This document shows, in pieces, positions 1-7,898 of a stretch of DNA of 64,000 nucleotides. The first letter of the stretch is position 1. Each line of letters starts with the position of its first letter. The position numbers were made by a program, and so were the translations under genes. The notes beneath the pieces are model-generated. The model was not told where the DNA came from. It worked only from the letters and a program-made list of their open reading frames with translations, and did no database searches. Source of the stretch: Actinomyces vulturis (GTDB lineage: Bacteria > Actinomycetota > Actinomycetes > Actinomycetales > Actinomycetaceae); assembly GCF_001687305.1 (NCBI RefSeq), contig NZ_KV700385.1, positions 416,523 through 480,522 of the forward strand, in the 5' to 3' direction.

Positions 1-335
1 CGCTGAGGGGTGAAGCAGTCCACGAGTTGGGAGTCATCCTCAAGGGGGATGCAGCCATGCTCGGAGTTAGAAGGCATGTAGAGGGAGTCACCCTGGCGAA
101 CAACCTCAACGTGCTTGCCGTCTTCATCGTTGATTTCAAACTTGAAGGAGCCCTTGAGCACGTAGGTGATCTGCTCATGCACGTGGCTATGCAGGGGGAT
201 CTCCTCGTTCTCATCAAGGCCACGTTCGAAGATGATGTGGGCGTACAGCATGGTGCCGCCGTGGGCCATCACAGTACGGAGGGTGTTGTCATCAACACGA
301 TCAGTGGTCAGGTCATCCTTGTGGAAGAACAGCAT
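1..335 (-). CDS. kdgF: KdgF-like cupin, partial (3' end beyond the window)
   Basis: The minus-strand reading frame starts at ATG 335-333 behind a GGAGAA ribosome site and runs off the window edge, giving 111 visible codons. The protein is a single cupin. It has an HxHxHxQ metal-binding motif (His49, His51, His53, Gln55) in IPLHSHVHEQ and a later MPSNSEHGC segment. Both match KdgF, the cupin that linearises 4,5-unsaturated uronates to 4-deoxy-5-ketouronate in pectin, alginate and glycosaminoglycan breakdown. It lies 48 bp downstream of the PTS permease on the same strand, so the two are probably cotranscribed. The nearby KDPG aldolase and KDG-kinase-like genes support the assignment. The alternative is an unspecified cupin, but the motif agreement is good. 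Confidence 0.78.
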   Translation of the reverse strand, partial: MLFFHKDDLTTDRVDDNTLRTVMAHGGTMLYAHIIFERGLDENEEIPLHSHVHEQITYVLKGSFKFEINDEDGKHVEVVRQGDSLYMPSNSEHGCIPLEDDSQLVDCFTPQ

Positions 336-383
336 AAGAATTCTCCTTCGAATTGCTGTGTTGTGTTTTATTAGGTTGCAAAA

Positions 384-1736
384 TCAGGCGGTAACAGCAG
401 TTGCTGCCTTGGAGGCCTTAGCTGCAGCAGCAGCCTTAGCGCCGAAGAGTCCGGGGATAACCACTGCGCCAATGAAGACGATGGTGGCTAGTAGGAGCAT
501 GTCGGGATCAGCGAAGGTCGTACCAGCAACTTCGTGCTTGGCGAAGATCTCAGTGAACATGGGCAAGCACACTGCGGGCAGAACGCTGAGGAGAAGACCA
601 TCAGTCACAGAAGCAATGATTGCACCTCGCAGACCACCCTGCGCGTTACCGAGGATTGCTGCAGCGCCGCCGGTGATGAAGCAAGCCATTAGGCCAGGAA
701 CGATCACGGCGTAGCCAAAGAGAGGCAGAACGAAGATCATCACCACACCGGTGAGGAAAGAGGTGAGGAAGCCGATGAGTGCAGTGTTGGGAGAGCGATC
801 GAAGAGAACCAGGACGTCGACGCCGGGGATAGCGCCGGGTGCGAACACCTTGGCGAAGCCTTTGAATGCGGGGACGAGTTCGTCGATAAAGAGCTTAATA
901 CCAGCCTTAACGATAAACAGGCCACCAGCGAACTTAGCGGCTTCTTCAAGGGAGAAGATCAGAAGGTTAGCGTGAACATCCTTACCAGCAAGATCGGAAA
1001 GAACGGCATCCAAAGTGTCGCCACCTGCCACGATCGAGGAGACGAAGAAGAGGATGAACATGGTGAGCATGGTGGCAACGTTGGGGTCCTTCAGGAAGAG
1101 GATACGATCGTTGACCTTAATGTCTTCAGCGTCACGCTCCTTGTTACCGAATTTCGAAGCAAGGAAGGATCCGAGGAAATAAGCCAGAGTGCCGGAGTGA
1201 GCAATGGTGTAGTCGTCAGAGTTGACAACATCCTTGGTGTATTTGGCAATGATAGAGGGGCTAATTGCCATGTAGAGGCCAAGAAGAATACCGCCGGCGA
1301 CGACGGTGATCCAGTTAGCAGCAGCCGCACGGGCGAAAACTGCGGTGATAGCGAACGCCGAGAATAACGCCAGGTGCAGTGAGAGATAGACAGCCTTGAA
1401 AGGGGTGAAGCGAGCAACGAGGATGTTGACCACGAGACCCACGACGAGCACGAAAGAAGCAGTGGAGCCCAGATCAGCGAGGAGCTTGGACATCACTGCT
1501 TCATTTGAGGGAACTACGCCGGAGAGGTTGAATGCCTCGTTAAACAGTTTAGAGAATCCCTTGAGGACGTCACCGAGGATGTGAGAACCGAGCTTAATCA
1601 TCGTAAAACCGACGAAGGCGATGATAGTGCCGGACACAACCTTGGTGGCCTTATTGCGGGTAAATACGAGGCCCAGGAACGTTACGATCGCGATGATAAT
1701 CGCAGGTTTTCGCACGATCTCGAGGAAAATCTCCAC
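384..1736 (-). CDS. PTS EIIC component, UlaA/SgaT (ascorbate) family
   Basis: A polytopic membrane protein of about 450 residues with roughly 10-11 hydrophobic segments. Its order of motifs resembles UlaA: an N-terminal EIFLEIV segment, a VSGTIIAFVGF helix, then PGAIPGVDVLVLF and FITGGAAAILGN. The family transports L-ascorbate or related acids as the membrane unit of a phosphotransferase system. Neither EIIA nor EIIB is in view and they may lie downstream of kdgF. A GTG start at 1736 is preferred because it follows AGGAAGAGG by about 7 nt and aligns with the family N-terminus; an in-frame GTG at 1745 sits on top of that site. Beside KdgF, KDPG aldolase and KdgK, the cargo may be a uronate or unsaturated uronate disaccharide rather than ascorbate. 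That substrate is inferred. Confidence 0.85.
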   Translation of the reverse strand: MEIFLEIVRKPAIIIAIVTFLGLVFTRNKATKVVSGTIIAFVGFTMIKLGSHILGDVLKGFSKLFNEAFNLSGVVPSNEAVMSKLLADLGSTASFVLVVGLVVNILVARFTPFKAVYLSLHLALFSAFAITAVFARAAAANWITVVAGGILLGLYMAISPSIIAKYTKDVVNSDDYTIAHSGTLAYFLGSFLASKFGNKERDAEDIKVNDRILFLKDPNVATMLTMFILFFVSSIVAGGDTLDAVLSDLAGKDVHANLLIFSLEEAAKFAGGLFIVKAGIKLFIDELVPAFKGFAKVFAPGAIPGVDVLVLFDRSPNTALIGFLTSFLTGVVMIFVLPLFGYAVIVPGLMACFITGGAAAILGNAQGGLRGAIIASVTDGLLLSVLPAVCLPMFTEIFAKHEVAGTTFADPDMLLLATIVFIGAVVIPGLFGAKAAAAAKASKAATAVTA

Positions 1737-1889
1737 AGCGAGCACCTCTTCCTTTTCAAAATGTGAGATCAGGGATGTTGGAGAAACCTGATGATGGATA
1801 TGCAGGATGGGTTGTCACGACCAAGGTCGTGGCGCAATCGCAAGTGGCAAAAGAAGTCCGACTAATCGACCTCATTGACATTCGCACAC

Positions 1890-1906
1890 GTTTCACAATG
1901 TGAAAC
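1890..1906. promoter_or_regulatory. Perfect palindrome, candidate IclR-type operator
   Basis: GTTTCACAATGTGAAAC is a perfect inverted repeat of 8 nt arms around one base. It lies between the PTS and IclR genes, about 150 bp from the PTS start. Size and symmetry suit a dimeric regulator; the IclR protein encoded next door is the obvious candidate. Confidence 0.55.
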
Positions 1907-2143
1907 ATGCGTATTCACTCCTGAAAACGCTCAACCAGACTACAACTCCCATCATTGGCGACGCCAACCCTAACCTGGGAGATCTCAGTCACAGATAAGT
2001 AAAGCTAACTGGTTTTCTATTTTTAGCGAGAATTGAAGAAAGAGTCGCAATTACCCGCAAAGACAAGCTTCTCCCCACATCACCACCTCCCTTCAGTTTT
2101 TACGTTGCAACGTCACCTCCTTCATGGCAAACTATTTTTCATA

Positions 2144-2160
2144 AAACTGAATTTCAGTTT
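2144..2160. promoter_or_regulatory. Perfect palindrome just upstream of the IclR gene
   Basis: AAACTGAATTTCAGTTT is a perfect 8+1+8 inverted repeat ending 27 nt before the IclR start codon. Its position suggests autoregulation. It shares TTTCA/TGAAA elements with the palindrome at 1890-1906 but is not the same sequence. Confidence 0.5.
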
Positions 2161-2187
2161 CACACACCAAAACATGAGGAGGTGGCG

Positions 2188-3114
2188 ATGATGCCAACCA
2201 CACCCGCACCAGAGTCGCTCTCCCCCGTACGAAGCGTCGACAAAGCCCTTCGCGTGATGGACAAACTTGCCCAAGTGGGCCCTCAAGGAGCCCCACTAAA
2301 CGAGTTGGCCAAAGACCTCGGCATGAACAAAGCAAGCCTTCACCACACCTTGGCAGCTCTTCGCTTCCGCAACTGGGTGGAACAACACGAAAACGGCAAC
2401 TACGCCATTGGCCCCGCAACCGCACAGTTCGCACGCTGGTGGACGAGCGCTGACCGCCTTGTCGCAGACCTCCATCCCGTTCTCGAACGCATCTGCGCCC
2501 GCACCCAGGAACTAGTCCACCTGGGCCGCTTATCTGAACGCAGCGTTTTATACATCGACAAGGTTGAACCTGAACGCCCCATTCGTGTGTGGTCAGAAAT
2601 TGGTCTACGAGCCCCTGCAGCAGTGACCTCTCTTGGCCGCGCCATCATTGCCGCCCGCGATGGGTCCTCAGTCGATCCATCAATATGGATCGCTCAACTC
2701 CCTAGCCACCAACCTAACCTCAGCATGCGTTTGAGTGAAGAAATCATCCGTGTTCTCAACCAGGGATTCGCCGTCGAGTTCCAGGAAAATGAGCCCGGCA
2801 TTGGCTGCGTTGCTGTTCCCCTAGACATTTCAGGCTCTGCCGGCGCAGCAATCAGCTTGTCCATGCCTGTTGATCGCTTCTCATTGACCCGCGCCCAGGA
2901 GTTGGCAGCAATCATTCGCGAAGAAATTTCCGCCGCAGGCATTATCGACATTGCCCCCTTCACCTACCAGGCACGTCACTCAGGAAATATCTCCTCTTCC
3001 TTTATCGATGTTCCTGCATTGCCTTTACCTGCAGTCTCATCATCCCTCCCTCTGCACACCCCCTCATCGTCCGCTGCTCTCACCTACCCCGGCGAGAACG
3101 CAGCATCGTCATAA
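2188..3114 (+). CDS. IclR-family transcriptional regulator (KdgR-like by context)
   Basis: A regulator of about 308 residues. An N-terminal winged helix-turn-helix (about 12-75, with ELAKDLGMNKASLHHTL as recognition region) is followed by an IclR effector domain (about 85-255) and a Ser/Pro-rich tail of roughly 50 residues that is longer than usual for the family. ATG 2188 is chosen because AGGAGG (2177-2182) sits 5 nt upstream; an in-frame GTG at 2182 overlaps that site. It heads the KDPG aldolase/KdgK genes and diverges from the PTS/KdgF genes, the usual arrangement for a local uronate repressor such as KdgR. The effector, probably KDG or a related acid, is inferred from context only. Confidence 0.88.
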   Translation: MMPTTPAPESLSPVRSVDKALRVMDKLAQVGPQGAPLNELAKDLGMNKASLHHTLAALRFRNWVEQHENGNYAIGPATAQFARWWTSADRLVADLHPVLERICARTQELVHLGRLSERSVLYIDKVEPERPIRVWSEIGLRAPAAVTSLGRAIIAARDGSSVDPSIWIAQLPSHQPNLSMRLSEEIIRVLNQGFAVEFQENEPGIGCVAVPLDISGSAGAAISLSMPVDRFSLTRAQELAAIIREEISAAGIIDIAPFTYQARHSGNISSSFIDVPALPLPAVSSSLPLHTPSSSAALTYPGENAASS

Positions 3115-3164
3115 TTCCCCCTACACACGCTCATTTTGTGAGCACCAAACACAGGAGAACTCGC

Positions 3165-3797
3165 ATGTCAGTTCGCGAATCACTACAAGCCAACCCGGTT
3201 GTTCCGGTTGTGGTTGTCAACAGCGCCGAAGAAGGCGTTAATGTTGGCAAGGCACTCATCGCTGGTGGCATCACTACCGCTGAAGTCACCTTCCGCACCG
3301 CAGCCGCCCCCGAGGCAATCGCCGAGATGTCCAAGATCGAGGGACTCAATGTTGGCGCTGGCACTGTCATCAACGCCGAGCAGTGCGAACGTGCTATCGA
3401 CGCAGGCGCCACCTACATCGTCTCCCCCGGTTTCTCTGCGTCTGTCGCCAAAGTTTGCCGCGAGCGCAATGTCTACTACCTGCCTGCTTGCACCGATGGA
3501 ACCCACATTATGGCTGCTCTCGAAGAGGGCCTTGATACTCTCAAGTTCTTCCCCGCAGGCGCTATGGGTGGCACCGCCACTCTCAAGGCCCTTGCCGCCC
3601 CCTTCCCCCAGGTTCGCTTCATGCCCACCGGCGGAGTGAGCGCCGCTAACCTGGCCGAATACCTCGCTCTCCCCTGCGTTCTTGCTTGTGGCGGTTCCTG
3701 GATGGTTTCCAGCGCCCTAGTCAAGGAAGGCAAGTGGGATGAAATCACCCGTTTGTCGGCAGAAGCTGTCGAAATTGCAAAGGAGGCTCAGGCATGA
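3165..3797 (+). CDS. eda: 2-dehydro-3-deoxyphosphogluconate (KDPG) aldolase
   Basis: A cytosolic class I aldolase of 210 residues that splits KDPG into pyruvate and glyceraldehyde 3-phosphate. The Schiff-base lysine is Lys127 in TLKFFPAG, and the family motifs EVTFRT, GAGTV and MPTGGV are present. Length fits the family. ATG 3165 is chosen over the in-frame GTG at 3138 because AGGAG (3153-3157) lies 7 nt before it. The gene follows the IclR regulator by 50 bp and overlaps the next gene by 4 nt (ATGA), so translation of the two is probably coupled. Confidence 0.95.
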   Translation: MSVRESLQANPVVPVVVVNSAEEGVNVGKALIAGGITTAEVTFRTAAAPEAIAEMSKIEGLNVGAGTVINAEQCERAIDAGATYIVSPGFSASVAKVCRERNVYYLPACTDGTHIMAALEEGLDTLKFFPAGAMGGTATLKALAAPFPQVRFMPTGGVSAANLAEYLALPCVLACGGSWMVSSALVKEGKWDEITRLSAEAVEIAKEAQA

Positions 3798-4900
3798 GCA
3801 CCGGATTAACTATTCGTCCTGCACAAGAGTGCGCTTACGACATCATGTCCCTTGGCGAAGTCATGCTTCGCCTAGATCCCGGTGAGACTCGCATCCGCAC
3901 CGCACGCCGTTTCGAAGCATGGGAGGGTGGCGGTGAGTACAACGTGGCTCGCGGCTTAAGCCGTTGCTTTGGTCAGCGTGCCGGCGTAATCACCGCTCTT
4001 GCTGACAACGAGGTAGGTCACCTTATCGAGAACATGATTCTCGCTGGTGGCGTAAGCACCCAGAACATTAGGTGGGCCGCGTATGACGGCATTGGCCGCA
4101 CAGTGCGTAACGGTTTGAACTTCACTGAGCGTGGATACGGCGTTCGTGGCGCCGTGGGTGTTTCTGATCGTGGTAACACTGCCGTGGCACAACTTCGCCC
4201 TGAAGATATCGACTTTGATGACATCTTCGGCCGTCAGGGCGTTCGCTGGCTGCACACTGGTGGTATTTTCGCAGCGCTGAGTGAATCTGCTGCTGACGTC
4301 GCTGAAGCCGCTATGAGCGCCGCAAAACGTCATGGCACTATCGTCTCCTACGATCTCAACTACCGCCCCTCCCTCTGGAAAGGCATCGGCGGCCAGGAAC
4401 GTGCTCAGGAAGTCAACCGCCGCCTAGCTCAGTACGTTGACGTTATGATCGGCAATGAGGAAGACTTCACAGCATCTCTCGGCTTCGAAGTTGAGGGCGT
4501 GGATGAGAACCTCTCCAAGCTCGACACCGCCGCTTTCGAGCGCATGATCGAGAAGGCCACCAGCGAATTCACCAACTTCACCGTAGTGGCTACCACCTTG
4601 CGCGCAGTCAAGACCGCAACCGTAAACGACTGGGCAGCCATTGCATGGAGCCGTGAAGGCGGATTCGTTCGTTCCACAGAACGTCCCGGGTTGGAGATCC
4701 TGGACCGCGTTGGCGGTGGCGATTCCTTCGCCTCCGGCCTCATCTACGGCCTGATGATCCGTGAGGATGTTCAAACTGCCGTTGAGTTCGGTGCAGCCCA
4801 CGGCGCACTAGCTATGACCACTCCCGGTGACACCACCATGGCCACTGTGGCCGAAGTTGAGCGTCTTGCCTCCGGTGGTGGCGCCCGCGTGATCCGCTGA
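3794..4900 (+). CDS. kdgK: PfkB-family sugar kinase, probable 2-dehydro-3-deoxygluconate kinase
   Basis: A 368-residue ribokinase-like protein. It has the N-terminal substrate-binding GGGEYNVARGLSR motif and the C-terminal PfkB signature DRVGGGDSFASG, whose Asp near residue 309 is the catalytic base. KDG kinase phosphorylates 2-keto-3-deoxygluconate to KDPG, the substrate of the aldolase encoded immediately upstream. AAGGAGG inside the end of eda serves as ribosome site. The N-terminus carries about 15 extra residues before the first conserved strand. PfkB kinases vary in sugar specificity, so KDG is assigned mainly from the coupled aldolase. Confidence 0.88.
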   Translation: MSTGLTIRPAQECAYDIMSLGEVMLRLDPGETRIRTARRFEAWEGGGEYNVARGLSRCFGQRAGVITALADNEVGHLIENMILAGGVSTQNIRWAAYDGIGRTVRNGLNFTERGYGVRGAVGVSDRGNTAVAQLRPEDIDFDDIFGRQGVRWLHTGGIFAALSESAADVAEAAMSAAKRHGTIVSYDLNYRPSLWKGIGGQERAQEVNRRLAQYVDVMIGNEEDFTASLGFEVEGVDENLSKLDTAAFERMIEKATSEFTNFTVVATTLRAVKTATVNDWAAIAWSREGGFVRSTERPGLEILDRVGGGDSFASGLIYGLMIREDVQTAVEFGAAHGALAMTTPGDTTMATVAEVERLASGGGARVIR

Positions 4901-4945
4901 TTCTAAGTAATCACTGCCATCACACATGATGGCTTCTGGACCATC

Positions 4946-4987
4946 AAAGTGTGTCCGGGGCTGCTTGAAGCCCCGGACACACTTTTA
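4946..4987 (+). terminator. Rho-independent terminator after kdgK
   Basis: A strong hairpin, AAAGTGTGTCCGGGGCT paired with its complement across a GCTTGA loop, ends in ACTTTT. It closes the IclR-eda-kdgK transcript 45 bp after the kdgK stop. Confidence 0.9.
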
Positions 4988-4991
4988 TACT
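4965..4991 (+). promoter_or_regulatory. Candidate promoter for the GT87 gene, overlapping the terminator
   Basis: TATACT (4986-4991) ends 7 nt before the GTG start at 4999, so transcription would begin at or next to the start codon. TTGAAG (4965-4970), in the terminator loop, is a possible -35 with a short 15 nt spacer. No Shine-Dalgarno is seen before 4999, consistent with a leaderless mRNA. Confidence 0.45.
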
Positions 4992-4998
4992 GAGCACT

Positions 4999-6261
4999 GT
5001 GAGTTCTCTTGCCTTGAAGCGTTTATCTCCACCGGTTCAATTAGCGGTGGGGAGCCTGGGCTGGTTGATTCTCCTGAGCCTGCTCTACCCCGTTGTGGTG
5101 ACCAAAAATGGGGACATTAGCCAAAAGTTTGATGCGTGGATTTACTACTACGCCACGAGCCATTGGGTACAAAGTGGCTCTCTGTATGACTTCTACGCCT
5201 TTCCGGCCGACCACCTTTATCCCTTCACGTATCCGCCTTTTGCTGCATGGCTGATGCGTGGGATGACGATTTTTTCTTTTAATCAGGCTCAAGTCCTTTT
5301 ATCAACTCTGACGATTGCTGCAACAGCGTGGTGCGTGTGGGTATGTTTTCGTTTCCTGGGTGTAGAGCTTCGCATCAGCACCATTGTGACTCCGTGGATC
5401 AGCGCAGGTGCTCTCCTTACTCTGGAACCATTAATCAAAACCCTAGAGTACGGGCAGATTAACGTCATTCTTATGGCGCTAGTACTCACCGATATCTGGG
5501 CGCTCGACCTCTTACCCGCCTCTCACCCACTCAGGCGTATCCAAGGACTTGGGTGCGCACTTGCTGCTTGTATCAAGATCACCCCAGCTATCGCCATCGC
5601 GGTGTTCATCATGAGTAGACGATGGCGCCAAGTAGCAGTAATGACCAGCACTAGCGTGGGCATTACCGCCTTGGTAGGTCTTATTAGTCCGCGCGAGACC
5701 CTGGATTATTTCACCACCTATCTGTGGGATCCGAGCCGAACAGGTGAATACACCTATGCTGGGAATCAAAATCTCATGGGCTTGTTTTCACGCCTCCTAC
5801 CTGAGTCAGCAGCATTCAGCGCTTGGGCAGTGACCTGCACAGGTTTAGTCATGATGGTGATGACGGCAGGGTGGCGCATCATGGCCTCTCATACCAACGA
5901 GCGAAGCAATCTCGGATTGATCACCTGTATGGTCATGACTCTTGGCCTTCTCATTAGCCCTATTACTTGGTCACACCACTGGGTGTGGATTCTTCCCTCA
6001 GTCATGATCACCGCATGGCTTGCCGTCAAGCGCGCCGAAGAAATATGGCTGTGGGTTGCTGGCTCAGGACTGCTCGTGGCGTGGATGGCCCCACATTGGT
6101 GGTGGCCTGAGCACGGTGGCATAGAAAAAACATGGCCATTGTGGGCCCAACTCCTTAGTTCAAGTAATACCTGGTGGGGGCTCGCATTCCTTATCATTGC
6201 GACGCACGTGTACGCTGTGGGTTCACGCCAAATTGCGCTCAAAGTCGAGCCAGACCTTTAG
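4999..6261 (+). CDS. GT87-type polyprenyl-phosphate-mannose-dependent membrane glycosyltransferase
   Basis: A 420-residue integral membrane protein with about ten hydrophobic segments and the features of the DUF2029/GT87 family: an early FDAWIYYYATSHW segment with an acidic residue, a YPPFAAWL motif, LEYGQINVI and AACIKITPA, and a late SPITWSHHWVW motif. Family members transfer mannose or arabinose from a lipid-phosphate carrier on the outer face of the actinobacterial membrane. The GTG start has no ribosome site but follows a good -10 box by 7 nt. Acceptor and sugar cannot be told from sequence. An App1-like gene follows 9 bp later. Confidence 0.85.
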   Translation: MSSLALKRLSPPVQLAVGSLGWLILLSLLYPVVVTKNGDISQKFDAWIYYYATSHWVQSGSLYDFYAFPADHLYPFTYPPFAAWLMRGMTIFSFNQAQVLLSTLTIAATAWCVWVCFRFLGVELRISTIVTPWISAGALLTLEPLIKTLEYGQINVILMALVLTDIWALDLLPASHPLRRIQGLGCALAACIKITPAIAIAVFIMSRRWRQVAVMTSTSVGITALVGLISPRETLDYFTTYLWDPSRTGEYTYAGNQNLMGLFSRLLPESAAFSAWAVTCTGLVMMVMTAGWRIMASHTNERSNLGLITCMVMTLGLLISPITWSHHWVWILPSVMITAWLAVKRAEEIWLWVAGSGLLVAWMAPHWWWPEHGGIEKTWPLWAQLLSSSNTWWGLAFLIIATHVYAVGSRQIALKVEPDL

Positions 6262-6270
6262 GATGGAGCC

Positions 6271-7437
6271 GTGCCCATTTTTGACCTTGCTCGTGCCGCT
6301 GAGGATCGTTTTCATCGCGACCTCATTCCGGTGCTACGTCAGCGAGGTTGGCGCCCGCGCGTGGTGCCCTATGACGGTTATGGAACGATAAGCGCCAATG
6401 GCCTAACTTCATCAGCACGAGTCATCGCTCGTATGGTTATGCGCCCACAGAATGCACCCGCCGAAGGCCCTCTCTTTCGGAGCCTTCCCGAAGATTTCCC
6501 TACTTCTGCACTGGAAATGCGCGACATTGCTTTCACTTCTCTTCTTGAAGCTCAGCGTGGGTGGCGCAGTTTCGTGGATTGCCCCGTCCCTTTTCTCCCG
6601 GTGACAGTCAAGGTTGGCAATCAGTCCTTGCGTACTCGCGCAGATCGTTCGGGATACGTTGATGTGGTGGTACGCGATCATGGTTTAGAACCTGGTTGGC
6701 ATAATGTCACGATTGAGGCTGCCGGCGTTTGCGAACCCGTCACGTGTCAGGTAGAGATTGTGTGCCCCGAGCCCACAATTGGCGTAATTTGCGATATCGA
6801 CGATACGGCAATGATTACGCATATGCCCCGTGCAATGGTTGCGGCCTGGAATGCGTTTGTGAAGAACTCCGGCGCTCGTCAGCCTGTTCCTGGTATGGCC
6901 CAGTTACTCTCTCGAGTTCGCCGCACTCATCCTCAAGCTCCTGTGGTTTATCTATCCACTGGCGCATGGAATGTGGTGCCCACATTGCGCTTCTTCTTAA
7001 AAAAGCACGGCTTTCCTCGTGGGCCCATGTTGATGACCGATTGGGGCCCGAACAATACAGGATGGTTCCGTTCAGGCATTGAACATAAACGTACGCAGTT
7101 GCGTCGTCTCATGATTGATTTACCGCACGTAACGTGGCTTCTTCTGGGTGATGATGGTCAGTACGATCCGCTGATTTATGGCGAAGCTGCTCGCGAACAT
7201 GATGACCATGTTGCTGCAGTAGCTATTCGCCGTCTAAGCCCGGGTGAGCATGTTCTAGCTGGCGGCCGTGCGGTACACCCGATGGGCCTAGATCCTGATT
7301 CGCGTACCCTAGCTGAGTGCGATGTGCCTGTGGTTTATGGCACGGATGGTTTTGCCTTGGCTCGCGCGCTTCCCAGCAGCATTGTGGGGCCAGATTCCTC
7401 CGGCCCCACTCGGCTGACTCGACGGACGATACGGTAA
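6271..7437 (+). CDS. App1-like phosphatidate phosphatase (DUF2183)
   Basis: A 388-residue soluble protein with a transthyretin-like middle region and a HAD-type C-terminal half. The motif ICDIDDTAM at about residues 172-180 supplies the DxDxT nucleophile, YLSTGAWN the second motif and LLLGDDGQYD the acidic metal-binding motif, as in yeast App1 and the DUF2183 family. Expected activity is dephosphorylation of a phosphatidic-acid-like substrate. GTG 6271 follows GGATGGAG closely, 9 nt after the glycosyltransferase stop, so the two form one unit. The physiological role in bacteria is not established. Confidence 0.85.
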   Translation: MPIFDLARAAEDRFHRDLIPVLRQRGWRPRVVPYDGYGTISANGLTSSARVIARMVMRPQNAPAEGPLFRSLPEDFPTSALEMRDIAFTSLLEAQRGWRSFVDCPVPFLPVTVKVGNQSLRTRADRSGYVDVVVRDHGLEPGWHNVTIEAAGVCEPVTCQVEIVCPEPTIGVICDIDDTAMITHMPRAMVAAWNAFVKNSGARQPVPGMAQLLSRVRRTHPQAPVVYLSTGAWNVVPTLRFFLKKHGFPRGPMLMTDWGPNNTGWFRSGIEHKRTQLRRLMIDLPHVTWLLLGDDGQYDPLIYGEAAREHDDHVAAVAIRRLSPGEHVLAGGRAVHPMGLDPDSRTLAECDVPVVYGTDGFALARALPSSIVGPDSSGPTRLTRRTIR

Positions 7438-7463
7438 TTTTGTCCGCTGTTGTTCGTTAGGCG

Positions 7464-7760
7464 TTAGCCGCGCTGAACAGTTGCTTCGCCTACGTCGATA
7501 GGCTGTTTGGTTCCTGCGGTCTGGTTGCCGAACAATCGATCCTTGACTGCCTGAGCCACCTTGTCGGTGACTACCTCACCTTGCTGGCGAACGACGTCGT
7601 GCAGTTTATCCTGGACTGCTTCAACGCGGGATCGCACACTGGGGGACTGTGCCACGCTGGATGCTGTGGCCTTGATACGTTCGTACTGTGCACGTCCAGC
7701 GCGGGTTCCGAGAACATATCCGGCGCCGAGTCCCACGAGAAAAGTCATCTTGCTTGGCAT
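7464..7760 (-). CDS. YtxH-like small membrane-associated protein
   Basis: A 98-residue protein with a glycine-rich hydrophobic N-terminus (TFLVGLGAGYVLGTRAGR) followed by a charged amphipathic helix. This layout resembles YtxH-type envelope stress proteins. ATG 7760 is chosen because AAGGAGG lies 5 nt upstream; an earlier in-frame ATG at 7781 would put that site inside the gene. It is convergent with the App1-like gene (26 bp gap). Function unknown. Confidence 0.7.
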   Translation of the reverse strand: MPSKMTFLVGLGAGYVLGTRAGRAQYERIKATASSVAQSPSVRSRVEAVQDKLHDVVRQQGEVVTDKVAQAVKDRLFGNQTAGTKQPIDVGEATVQRG

Positions 7761-7843
7761 TGCCGCCTCCTTGGGTTTCACCCTTGTTTTGTGCTGGTAG
7801 TTTACCCTCCCCTTAGTATGGGTGAACTTGTGGCACCACCAAC

Positions 7844-7892
7844 TTAGGTAAGCCTTTCTTTGCTATCGCCTTATTTTAATAAGGGCTACCAT
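7844..7892 (+). promoter_or_regulatory. Promoter region of the VIT gene with candidate metal-regulator sites
   Basis: TTAGGTAAGCC (7844-7854) matches one half of the DtxR/IdeR iron box and only part of the other half. CCTTATTTTAATAAGG (7869-7884) is a perfect 6+4+6 inverted repeat. TACCAT (7887-7892) ends 6 nt before the ATG at 7899, suggesting a leaderless transcript. Metal control is plausible for a metal transporter but rests on partial matches. Confidence 0.35.
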
Positions 7893-7898
7893 TAGAGT

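Larger units (their letters stand above)
1737..2187. other. Divergent intergenic region of the uronate locus
   Basis: About 450 bp without a convincing gene separates the PTS operon (minus) from the IclR operon (plus). It contains two perfect 8+1+8 palindromes, listed separately, and an exact TTGACA at 1875-1880 just beside the first palindrome. Base composition is AT-richer than the flanks (stretches around 1980-2040 and 2090-2165), as expected for a promoter region. Confidence 0.6.

Noticed and set aside
27-374. Plus-strand frame of 115 codons
   Set aside because: It mirrors the KdgF-like cupin on the other strand, which has a ribosome site and family motifs.
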